Below, piece by piece: positions 1 through 6,434 of a stretch of 8,311 nt of DNA. Source of the DNA: Caulobacter sp. (GTDB lineage Bacteria > Pseudomonadota > Alphaproteobacteria > Caulobacterales > Caulobacteraceae); NCBI GenBank assembly GCA_014378155.1, contig JACMOF010000505.1, positions 1-8,311 on the forward strand, in the 5' to 3' direction. Both the position numbers and the translations under genes were made by a program. The stretch's first letter is position 1. The number at the start of each line of letters is the position of its first letter. The notes below the pieces were generated by a model. The model saw only the letters and a list, made by a program, of their open reading frames with translations, was not told the origin of the DNA and searched no databases.

Positions 1-488
1 AAACTGCCCAACGGCCGGGCGCTCAGCGGCCATAGCCACGACGACAAGCGCCACGGCACATCCACCCTGTTCGCCGCCTTCGATGTGGCTTCCGGCAAGG
101 TCACCGCGCCCACACCAAGCGCAGGCGGCGTCTGGAGTTTCTCGAGTTCATGGACGGAGTCGTGGCCGCCTATCCCGACCAGGAACTCCACGTCATCCTC
201 GATAATCTCAACACCCACAAGAACAACCACGTCTGGCTGGAAGCTCACCCCAAGGTGACCTTCCACTTCACGCCCACCAGCGCCTCATGGCTCAATAAAG
301 TCGAGATCTGGTTCCCCATCCTGCAAAAAAAGTCGCTTTTCAAGGCTTCCTTCACCTCGGTTCGAAAACTCCGCGAGGACATGGATCACTTCATCGAAGC
401 CTATAGCGCCAACCCCAAACCCTTCGTCTGGACCAAGGCCAAGGTCTCCCAGAGACACCTCAAGGACCAACGTGTCAGCGATCTGTGA
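1..488 (+). pseudogene. IS630-family transposase, 3' part, frameshifted
   Basis: C-terminal part of a DDE transposase of the IS630/Tc1-mariner type; the 5' part lies outside the window. Frame 1 from base 1 reads SGHSHDDKRHGTSTLFAAFD, typical of the core just before the second catalytic residue. The reading then has to move to frame 3, which reads FLEFMDGVV, HVILDNLNTH (catalytic Asp) and PTSASWLNKVEIWF (catalytic Glu), ending at the TGA at 486-488. The expected join (TARHTKRRRR) is recovered if one base is restored at about 107-113, so a single-base deletion breaks the frame. A translation starting at the ATG at 150 gives only 112 residues without the first catalytic Asp and is unlikely to be active. 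Some IS630 members use programmed frameshifting, but no slippery run is visible at this point, so decay is the simpler reading. Family assignment is firm; exact element unknown. Confidence 0.88.
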
Positions 489-501
489 TTCCAGGTGCTA
501 G
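1..501 (+). mobile_element. IS630-like insertion sequence, right-hand portion
   Basis: The transposase stop at 488 is followed within 10 bases by CCAGGTG and then CTAG (498-501). IS630-family elements insert at TA, often inside CTAG, and usually end a few bases after the transposase stop, so the right end is inferred to be at the TA at 499-500. The left end is outside the window, so the terminal inverted repeat and target duplication cannot be confirmed. Confidence 0.4.
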
Positions 502-676
502 GCTCGATAATTGCCTGCGGAGCGCGGGTCTGGAGGTCGTGTTTCTGACGCGGCCCAAGACCCCGGTCATGACTCTCAGGCGCGTTGTGTGCTTGGCGGT
601 GAGGAGTCATCGCCTACGCCAAACTCACCGTTTAATTGGCGGCGTGCAGGTCGAGGGCTAAACGCGGTGCGTGGTT
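489..676. other. Gene-free spacer with overlapping inverted repeats
   Basis: No credible gene lies between the IS remnant and the end of the L,D-transpeptidase gene. Two inverted repeats share sequence. ATGACTCTCA (569-578) faces TGAGGAGTCAT (600-610) with one bulged G. CGGTGAG (597-603) faces CTCACCG (624-630) as a perfect 7-bp stem, followed on the plus strand by TTTAATT. They cannot both form. Either could end transcription of the minus-strand operon whose last stop is at 677, but no clear T-run follows the stem on that strand, so a terminator is not claimed. Confidence 0.35.
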
Positions 677-1423
677 TTAGAAAGCTTCAAGGCCGGGGCT
701 ATTCGCCGGGGCGTCTGACGCCGACGTGACGACCCTCGGATGCGCGAAAAACACCTGCGCGAGGGATCGAGATTCCGGCAGGATATAGACTACGCCCATC
801 GTGCCCTTGAACATCGGTTGCACGATATCGCCATAGAACCTGGTGGGCACGTTCACGCACCCATAAGAAATCCGGTTGTCATCGGGCGCGGCGGTGGCGA
901 GGCGCTCCAGTCGCCGATCGGCCGCGCGGGTCGTGATGACCGGATGCAGGGACAGGGCGGCGTCATAGTCGATCCACAGAATACTCTTGCCGCCGAGGTT
1001 CTCGCCGATCGAAGCCACGAACCGACCGGCCGGAGTGATGCGTTCGTCCGGCGTAATGGCGGACAGGGGGCGATGGCCTATGCCGGGGGACGAGATATCG
1101 CCGTGCGTCAGGCCCATCAGGGCGGGCGTTGTCCCCAATAGCCGGCCCTGGGGGTCAAAGGCCAAAACCTGCGCACTGACCTTGTCGATGATCAGAAAGG
1201 GCAGCCCCTGATTGTCGGCCGTCTCGTGCACCCAGGTAGCAACCTCACTCGCAGCTGACGACGTGGGCGCCTCCCCGGCGGCGCCAGGGGCGCCTTCTGC
1301 GAGGGAGGGTTCGGCGGTCATGCCCGGCCGACCGAAGGCCAGCCCCAGGACCAGTCCCGCCGCCGCCATCCATCGTCCCGGTACGGGCGGCCGGCGGCCG
1401 GCCTCAAGCGCTAACCATCGCAT
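677..1423 (-). CDS. Periplasmic YkuD-like L,D-transpeptidase family protein
   Basis: A 248-residue exported protein. YkuD-fold enzymes use a cysteine to form 3-3 cross-links in peptidoglycan, to attach proteins to it, or to cut such links. Residues 18-37 (WMAAAGLVLGLAFGRPGMTA) form a signal peptide with likely cleavage after Ala37. The catalytic domain runs from about 75 (FLIIDKVSAQVLAF) to 216, with His160 and the cysteine motif ISYGCVNVP (Cys189). Usual members have SHGC; here Tyr replaces the His before Gly-Cys. The His160-to-Cys spacing (28 residues) is longer than usual, so cross-linking activity is not certain. The ATG at 1423 lies 2 bases after the TpsA stop, with a distant AGGA about 12 bases upstream. 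The frame stays open upstream to about 1948, but only because it crosses the TpsA proline repeat, so the ATG at 1423 is preferred. It is the last gene of the TPS operon, suggesting a job linked to secretion or anchoring of TpsA (inference). Confidence 0.82.
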   Translation of the reverse strand: MRWLALEAGRRPPVPGRWMAAAGLVLGLAFGRPGMTAEPSLAEGAPGAAGEAPTSSAASEVATWVHETADNQGLPFLIIDKVSAQVLAFDPQGRLLGTTPALMGLTHGDISSPGIGHRPLSAITPDERITPAGRFVASIGENLGGKSILWIDYDAALSLHPVITTRAADRRLERLATAAPDDNRISYGCVNVPTRFYGDIVQPMFKGTMGVVYILPESRSLAQVFFAHPRVVTSASDAPANSPGLEAF

Positions 1424-1425
1424 GG

Positions 1426-3954
1426 TCAGTTGCGATCCTGTTTTCGGGGATAGACCGGCACCTGCATGGGACGCGGCGCGGCCGGCGCGACCGGCGCCGC
1501 TCTTTCCATCGGCCGAACAACCTCCTCCACCGATGGCGAGACGCGGGCCGTCTCGTATGGCGGCATCCGCACGCCCCCCCCCACGACATTGAAGGCCAGA
1601 TCGGACGATGTCGCCGAGATCGGGGTGGGCGTGACGAGCGGATAAAAGACGGCCGGCGTCGCCGCGGGCGGCGTCACGGGCGGGGTAACAGGCGGCGTCG
1701 TCACTGGCGGCGTCACCGGCGGTGTCGTCACCGGAGGGACCACCGGCGGCGTTACGGGCGGCGTGACCGGAGGGGTCACGGGTGGCGTTACAGGCGGGGC
1801 GACCGGGGGCGTCACAGGCGGCGTCACAGGCGGCGTCACCGGAGGGACGATGGGCGGGACCACCGGCGGTGTCACGGGCGGGGTGACCGGTGGCGTCGTG
1901 ACCGGCGCTGCGGAGATCGTTCCCTGTGTTCTCTGGTTCGACACGCAACAGAAGTCGGCCAGGGCGTATTGGCTGGCGTTGGCTCCGGCCAGGCTGTAGC
2001 CGCTGTAGGTGATCCCGATGTCATCGCCCACAGTGGCAGAGTCGAAGGTGGCGCTCGCGCCGGGACCCGTCACCAGGGTGACGCCGGTGGGGAGCCCCGA
2101 AACCGCCGTGGTCCTGAAGCCTGAGAGGGTCGTGGCCGTCCCACCGTTGAACACCCGGCTTCCGTCCGGGAACAGCAGCATCCGCTGCGTCAGCGCGGCG
2201 CCCTCGGTCAGGGTGAAGCGGGTCGCGAAGGCCGAAGGCGTCGCGTAGGCAACCGGGTTGTAATTGATCGTCACCGGGGTGGCCGTGACCGTGACGCGGG
2301 GCGCCAGCGGGCTGAAGATGATCGTGCCGGCGCCCACGCCCGGGCCCGTCCCGCCGGCGCCCGCGATGAGCGTCAGGCCGACCGGCAGGCCCAGGCTCTG
2401 GGCGGGAATGGTGCTGCCGCGGGTCAGGGTGACGGCGCCGTCGATATGGACGTCATGCCCGGCGCACAGCGCGATGTTGCCGTCGGTGGTGGTGATCGTG
2501 TGAAACACGGTGACGTTCTGGCCGGCGTTCAGCAGGACGCTGCCGTTCACCGTGGTGATGGCGCCTTTGACGCTCACGTCGCGCCCGCAACAGGCGACGA
2601 AATTGCCCTTGGTGGCGCTGATCGCGGCGTTAATGTTGACGTCGCGGCGGCTGTTCAGCGTCAGGGTGGTCGGGGTGGATGACGCGGTCCAGGCGATCGC
2701 GTCATTGACCAGTATGTCCCCCGTACTCGACGCACTGACGGCCGCCCGCGTGCTGATCGTGACATTGGTGGTCACGAGTCGGGCCGACAGGGTGGCGCCG
2801 GAAATATTGCCACCAGCGCCGATCGTGAAGTCGGCCGACTCGATCTGCCAAATCCCGGCGACCCCCGTGGGGGCGGCCGCGGTGATCTGCGCCGTGGGGG
2901 CGATGTTGACGATCGCGGCGGAGGTCTTGATGGACCCGCCGCCGCCGCCGCCCGGCGCGCTGGCGTCAAGGGTTCCGTCCACGTTCAGCGTTCCGCTCGT
3001 CATGTCGCCGAGCAGTTGGATGGTTCCGTTACGCTGACCGATCGTCCGCGCCTGGATGACGCCGGTGTTGTTGACCACCGTGCGGAGCAGGTCGCCCGCC
3101 CCCTGTGCGGTTATCACCACCCGACCGCCGTCGGCCTGAAGCATGCCGCTGTTCTGGATTAGCGCGTTAGCCGCGCCCTTGTCGACGACGACATTGAGCA
3201 GCCCGTCGCCGGCGACGTCGAGGGTGATGACCTCGCCCGACGCCAGGGCGATCGTCCCGAGATTGGCCCGGATCAGCCCCTCATTGCTGACCTGGCCGCC
3301 CAGCAGCGCGACATTTCCGCCTGTCGCGATGATATTCCCCTGGTTGCGGACGACCCCACCGCTCCCAGAAAACCGGTAGTTGCCGGCCATGAAATCGCTG
3401 TCGGTCATTGCCAGGGTGGAAGCGACCAGCCCGCCGACATTGACCTGGGCCCCTTGTCCGAACAGTACGCCGTTGGGGTTGATCAGGAACACTTGGCCAT
3501 TGGAGGTCAGGCTGCCCAAGATCGCCGACGCGTCCGGGCCCACCACGCGATTCAGCGCCACCGAACCGCTGTTGGGCTGGATGAAGACCACGCTGCCGCC
3601 TTGGCCGATCGAGAAGCTCTGCCAATTGATCGCGGCGTTCTGGGTCGACTGGTTGATGGTCATCGCGCCAGGAGCTGTGGCGATGGTCGCGCCGCCCGCA
3701 GTGACCGCTCCGCCCGTCGGCAGGGTCTGAGCCTGAGCCGCTGTCGCCAGGGCCATCACGCTGCTCAAGCCGATCAAGGCGGAGGCTGCGATCCCGGCCA
3801 GGCAGCTGGAGGCGGCGAGGGCGCCTCGGCGGCCGATGCTGTCGGATCGACGTCCCGCATCCAGCCCGGCGTCGGCGATCGTGTGATGGGATCTGTTCAT
3901 CGGAACGTTCTTTTTCAGAAGATGCGCTAGGGGCGAGACGGCCATGGTGGTCAT
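1426..3954 (-). CDS. TpsA-type two-partner secretion exoprotein (filamentous haemagglutinin N-terminal domain)
   Basis: An 842-residue secreted protein, the likely cargo of the adjacent TpsB. A long basic N-terminus and hydrophobic stretch lead to a signal cleavage after AQA (73-75). Residues 76-310 are the TPS domain, with ALNRVVG (133-139), NPNGVLFG (159-166) and VNVGGLVAST (171-180), the hallmark recognised by TpsB POTRA domains. Residues 310-515 look like beta-helix, with three roughly 21-residue repeats at 450-512. Residues 548-683 resemble an MBG/Ig-like domain (YSGYSLAGANASQYAL). Residues 687-764 are 19 TPPV-like units, followed by a 78-residue tail ending RKQDRN. Cysteines occur at 455-456, 497 and 669-670. 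At 842 residues it is short for an adhesin of this class. Start: the ATG at 3954 overlaps the TpsB stop by one base (TGATG), implying coupled translation; the ATGs at 3945 and 3900 are alternatives, none with a good Shine-Dalgarno. Role as adhesin or biofilm factor is family-based inference. Confidence 0.9.
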   Translation of the reverse strand: MTTMAVSPLAHLLKKNVPMNRSHHTIADAGLDAGRRSDSIGRRGALAASSCLAGIAASALIGLSSVMALATAAQAQTLPTGGAVTAGGATIATAPGAMTINQSTQNAAINWQSFSIGQGGSVVFIQPNSGSVALNRVVGPDASAILGSLTSNGQVFLINPNGVLFGQGAQVNVGGLVASTLAMTDSDFMAGNYRFSGSGGVVRNQGNIIATGGNVALLGGQVSNEGLIRANLGTIALASGEVITLDVAGDGLLNVVVDKGAANALIQNSGMLQADGGRVVITAQGAGDLLRTVVNNTGVIQARTIGQRNGTIQLLGDMTSGTLNVDGTLDASAPGGGGGGSIKTSAAIVNIAPTAQITAAAPTGVAGIWQIESADFTIGAGGNISGATLSARLVTTNVTISTRAAVSASSTGDILVNDAIAWTASSTPTTLTLNSRRDVNINAAISATKGNFVACCGRDVSVKGAITTVNGSVLLNAGQNVTVFHTITTTDGNIALCAGHDVHIDGAVTLTRGSTIPAQSLGLPVGLTLIAGAGGTGPGVGAGTIIFSPLAPRVTVTATPVTINYNPVAYATPSAFATRFTLTEGAALTQRMLLFPDGSRVFNGGTATTLSGFRTTAVSGLPTGVTLVTGPGASATFDSATVGDDIGITYSGYSLAGANASQYALADFCCVSNQRTQGTISAAPVTTPPVTPPVTPPVVPPIVPPVTPPVTPPVTPPVAPPVTPPVTPPVTPPVTPPVVPPVTTPPVTPPVTTPPVTPPVTPPAATPAVFYPLVTPTPISATSSDLAFNVVGGGVRMPPYETARVSPSVEEVVRPMERAAPVAPAAPRPMQVPVYPRKQDRN
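1663..1896 (-). repeat. 12-bp degenerate tandem repeat encoding TPPV units
   Basis: Nineteen tetrapeptide units, mostly TPPV with VPPI, VPPV, APPV and TPPA variants (TpsA residues 687-764). An extra Thr is inserted before units 15 and 17. Third codon positions vary (ACC, ACG, ACA; GTC, GTG, GTT), so protein-level selection has kept the motif while DNA copies diverged. Because the unit is a multiple of three, copy-number change would alter length but not frame. The repeat leaves other frames on both strands open and so creates spurious reading frames. Confidence 0.93.
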
Positions 3955-5618
3955 CAGAACAGCTTGACGATCTGGACCCAGACGCGGCCTTTTTTGTCAG
4001 GCTCCGACGTCGAAATCTGGTCGTTGAAGCGGCGGGCGTAGGCGACGCGGACGCTGAGGTTGTCCGGGCCAAACCAATTGACGCCAAGGCCGCCACCGCT
4101 GCGCCTGGCCCGGTTGGGGCCGGGAAACCAGGGGTCCTTGGCGTAGTCGACCTCACCGGCGTCCACGAATGCGATCAGCTGGAACTGGCCCGGAATGGGC
4201 CGCGTCCATGCGTCAAGTGTCCAGCGGGCTTCCAATGTCGCGACATAGCCTTGGTCACCGTAGGCCTCGCCCTCCGGATAGGCGCGCACGCCATAGGCGC
4301 CGCCCAGTTCCATCTTTTCGGAGATGTCGAGATTGTCGGTGGCCATCTGCCCGCGCACCGCGCCGTAGACCGACAGCGGTCCACGCACCGTCTGAAGCCG
4401 GGAGACGGCGAACTGCAGCTTGTTGAACCCGCCCTGGGAACGGGCGCTCGCCGCGTCGGCGGCGCGCTCGAGCGGACTTTCGATGTTCAGGCGGCCCGAG
4501 GTCCAGGACAGAGAGGCTGAGTCCCAGCCGCCGCCGCCGAACCCGTCGCGAGAATCTTCGCGCAGGCCGATCGTCGCCGCGCGGATGGTCTTGTCGGAGA
4601 CCTGCGATAGCAGGCCGATCTCGTCGGTGAGGAACTTGGCCTCGAGACCGCCCAGAACGTAGAGGTTCGCGGCGCGCGAGCGGATCAGCGGGTAGCTGGC
4701 GAACAGGCCGGCGATGTCGCTCGTGCCGCTGGCGTGAAGCGCCGAGAATTCGTGCCCCAGATCGTACTGCATGTGGGTAAAGCCCACGCCGACGGTGGCG
4801 TCGCCAAGCGGTGCCTGCCAGGCGGCGTGCCCGTAGGCCAGGCCCTCGGTGGAGGCGAGCAGGCGCAGGCTGATTAGGTCGCCCATGCCGGTCAGATTGG
4901 CGACATTGACCGAGCCGCCGAACCGGTAGGCGCCGGTGTAGCGATTGCCGGCGTTGTCGGCTTCGAGGCTGCCGTAAATCCGGGGCGCCCTGGTTAGGTC
5001 AACGGTGAGATCCGAAGAGCCCACCTCGGCGCCCGGAGACAGCGTCGAATGAACGACGACGCCGGGGATGTCGGAAAGTAGCAATAGACGGCGATCGAGC
5101 GGCGCGATCGCGACCGGGTCGCCGCGGTTGAGGCCCTTCAGCACCTTCCTGGCTACGGCGTCGGCCACGCCGGACTGATTGCGCAGGGTGATCGACCCGT
5201 AGTGGCCTTCGACCACGGCGATGGTCACGGTCCCCGCCACGACGTCCTGCGCCGGGAGATAGGCCTGGGCCAGCGCATAGCCATGAGCGTTGTAGAAGCG
5301 CGTGATCCGGGCGGCCCCATTGCGAAGTTCGGGAAGGGTGAGATAGCGTCCGGGGATCAAGCCCGCCTCCGCCACCAACTGCGCTTCGGTGAACAGGGTC
5401 GCGCCCGTGACGCGCAGCGTGTCCACACGGATTCGCGCGCCGTCGGGAGCGGCGTCCTCCGACGGTTCCGGTCGTTCGATGCGGATGGCCGGGGCGGGCC
5501 TCTGGGGAACGGAAGCAGGCGGAATTTGCTGCAATTGCCCCGGTGTTGGGGGTTGTTCGGCCTGGGCGCCCTGGCCCGTCGTCAACAGCGCGAACATGAT
5601 AAGACTCGACCGCAACAT
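3954..5618 (-). CDS. ShlB/FhaC/HecB-family outer-membrane transporter (TpsB) of two-partner secretion
   Basis: A 554-residue outer-membrane pore that should export the TpsA encoded next. Residues 1-20 are a signal peptide with cleavage after AQA. A Pro-rich linker (21-60) precedes the first POTRA domain (about 62-138: IRVDTLRVTGATLFTEAQL through VTIAVVEGHYG) and a second POTRA/ShlB-type region (139-208, with LDRRLLLLSDIPGV at 174-187). The beta-barrel follows (209-554, starting IYGSLEADNAGNRYTG) and ends in a C-terminal Phe (VQIVKLF), the usual Bam recognition signal. The conserved barrel-lid motif usually written VRGY/F is VRAYPEGEAYGDQG here (444-457), a Gly-to-Ala change. Length is normal for the family. 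The start at 5618 is supported by GAGG five bases upstream. First gene of a three-gene operon, overlapping tpsA by one base. Confidence 0.93.
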   Translation of the reverse strand: MLRSSLIMFALLTTGQGAQAEQPPTPGQLQQIPPASVPQRPAPAIRIERPEPSEDAAPDGARIRVDTLRVTGATLFTEAQLVAEAGLIPGRYLTLPELRNGAARITRFYNAHGYALAQAYLPAQDVVAGTVTIAVVEGHYGSITLRNQSGVADAVARKVLKGLNRGDPVAIAPLDRRLLLLSDIPGVVVHSTLSPGAEVGSSDLTVDLTRAPRIYGSLEADNAGNRYTGAYRFGGSVNVANLTGMGDLISLRLLASTEGLAYGHAAWQAPLGDATVGVGFTHMQYDLGHEFSALHASGTSDIAGLFASYPLIRSRAANLYVLGGLEAKFLTDEIGLLSQVSDKTIRAATIGLREDSRDGFGGGGWDSASLSWTSGRLNIESPLERAADAASARSQGGFNKLQFAVSRLQTVRGPLSVYGAVRGQMATDNLDISEKMELGGAYGVRAYPEGEAYGDQGYVATLEARWTLDAWTRPIPGQFQLIAFVDAGEVDYAKDPWFPGPNRARRSGGGLGVNWFGPDNLSVRVAYARRFNDQISTSEPDKKGRVWVQIVKLF

Positions 5619-5623
5619 AGACG

Positions 5624-5627
5624 CCTC
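5624..5627 (-). promoter_or_regulatory. Ribosome binding site of the TpsB gene
   Basis: GAGG on the minus strand, followed by CGTCT and the ATG at 5618. It fixes the chosen start and is the only convincing Shine-Dalgarno in the operon. Confidence 0.6.
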
Positions 5628-5738
5628 GTAGTGCCGCCGCGATATCAGGGCGCCCGGCCCTCACGCAGCGGAGAGCACGCACGTTGGAAGGCAAAAGCTC
5701 GGTTCATTCAGCATGGAATTGAGAAATCCCGACTGCAA

Positions 5739-5767
5739 ATATCAAATGACTTCTAATGTACCGACAA
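5739..5767 (-). promoter_or_regulatory. Possible sigma70-like promoter of the TPS operon
   Basis: Minus strand TTGTCG (5762-5767), a 17-base spacer, then TGATAT (5739-5744). The -35 matches 4/6 and the -10 only 3/6 of the consensus. It would give a leader of roughly 110-115 bases. Weak support: correct spacing and an AT-rich setting, nothing more. Confidence 0.22.
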
Positions 5768-5782
5768 AAAGACTTTTGTGTT

Positions 5783-5801
5783 TTCCCGCATTAACGGGGA
5801 A
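5783..5801. promoter_or_regulatory. Imperfect palindrome upstream of the TPS operon
   Basis: TTCCC (5783-5787) and GGGAA (5797-5801) flank GCATTAACG, giving a 19-base near-dyad just upstream of the possible -35. The position suits a regulator binding site; no regulator family is recognised. A second short dyad, CAAAA/TTTTG, lies at 5765-5778. Confidence 0.25.
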
Positions 5802-6301
5802 TGAACGGATTTCTCGCGTCAATCTGTAAAATAAGCAACGGGTAAAAAATTTATTCGTTCCTGTTTGAGTTGCCCGAATATTGGCCCGTTTTGTCGCATA
5901 CGACCTCGACCAACCTTAAGCGTTTAATCTGAAGAGTCGATTTCCGCGTACCCACGCCTATCAATTTGCACGGTTGAGGCGAATGCTCGTATTGTAAGGG
6001 ACTTGGCAGACCGGCGCCTTGCGAAATGCACGTCGTCTGGAGGGGGTCTGGCGGTGACGGAAACGAACCGTCAGCCGTTCGCGATCGGTCGAGCGTCGCA
6101 TCAGCCCTGGCTGTAAGGGTGCTGGACCAAAGACCAGTTTTGGCGCTTGCCAGGCTGCCGTCGTCGGCCGTGAGCGAACCTGATTGACTGCGTCATACAC
6201 CTTGATGCCGCGCCTGAGATGAGCGCTACCGGAGACGCCTGCACAACTGTCGCGGGCATTGGAGACGACGTCTGAAGGTCGAGAAGTGTGGCTGGTCCCT
6301 A

Positions 6302-6363
6302 TGTCCGCTCATGGCGCCACTTGGACCGCTTCACCCGCGGCGATCGGCGCGGGAAAGCGGACA
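6302..6363 (+). promoter_or_regulatory. Leader with two competing hairpins before the TauE/SafE gene
   Basis: Hairpin A: CCGCTT-CA-CCCGCG (6326-6339) pairs with CGCGGG-A-AAGCGG (6348-6360) around the loop GCGATCGG, giving 12 base pairs with a small internal loop. Hairpin B: TGTCCGCT (6302-6309) pairs perfectly with AGCGGACA (6356-6363). Both need bases 6356-6360, so they exclude each other. They end 32 bases before the TTG at 6396 and 71 before the ATG at 6435. No T-run follows. The pairing is visible; a regulatory role is inferred. Confidence 0.4.
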
Positions 6364-6434
6364 CAGCGACAGATTGAGAGGGCGGTGGGCCGACATTGGT
6401 TGCTGCGCCGTGGATTCGCGATGATCGTGGGGCA

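Larger units (their letters stand above)
5619..6395. other. Long divergent intergenic region
   Basis: About 780 bases between the divergently transcribed TpsB gene and the TauE/SafE gene. Positions 5700-5960 are notably AT-rich for this genome (for example GGTAAAAAATTTATTCG at 5841-5857), as expected of control regions. Positions 5960-6300 return to high GC but hold no reading frame with recognisable protein content. A short GTG frame at 6053-6115 follows a GGAGG-like run but codes only 20 residues. Decayed coding DNA cannot be excluded. Confidence 0.5.

Noticed and set aside
1426..1948. Upstream extension of the L,D-transpeptidase frame to about 1948, giving a 423-residue protein
   Set aside because: The added part is Arg/Asp/Ala-rich readthrough of the 12-bp repeat in the wrong frame. 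It overlaps the well-supported TpsA C-terminus and would bury the signal peptide at the ATG at 1423.
1763..1999. Plus-strand reading frame rich in GGVT repeats
   Set aside because: It is the antisense of the TPPV repeat; periodic GC-rich DNA keeps all frames open. No start signal or family content.
3281..4156. Long minus-strand frame of about 291 residues spanning the TpsB-TpsA junction
   Set aside because: Arg/Pro/Ser-rich composition typical of a shifted frame; it overlaps two genes with clear domain signatures.
4999..5694. Minus-strand frame of about 231 residues overlapping the TpsB start
   Set aside because: A shifted frame of TpsB, very Arg-rich, with no family motifs; the TpsB frame has signal peptide and POTRA content.
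5870..5890. Near-symmetric GCCCGAATATTGGCCC
   Set aside because: On checking, the outer arms do not pair (GCCC needs GGGC); only the AATATT core is symmetric, which is expected by chance in AT-rich DNA.
5961..6200. Minus-strand frame of about 79 residues in the intergenic region
   Set aside because: Arg-rich, no recognisable motif and no ribosome binding site seen; probably chance.
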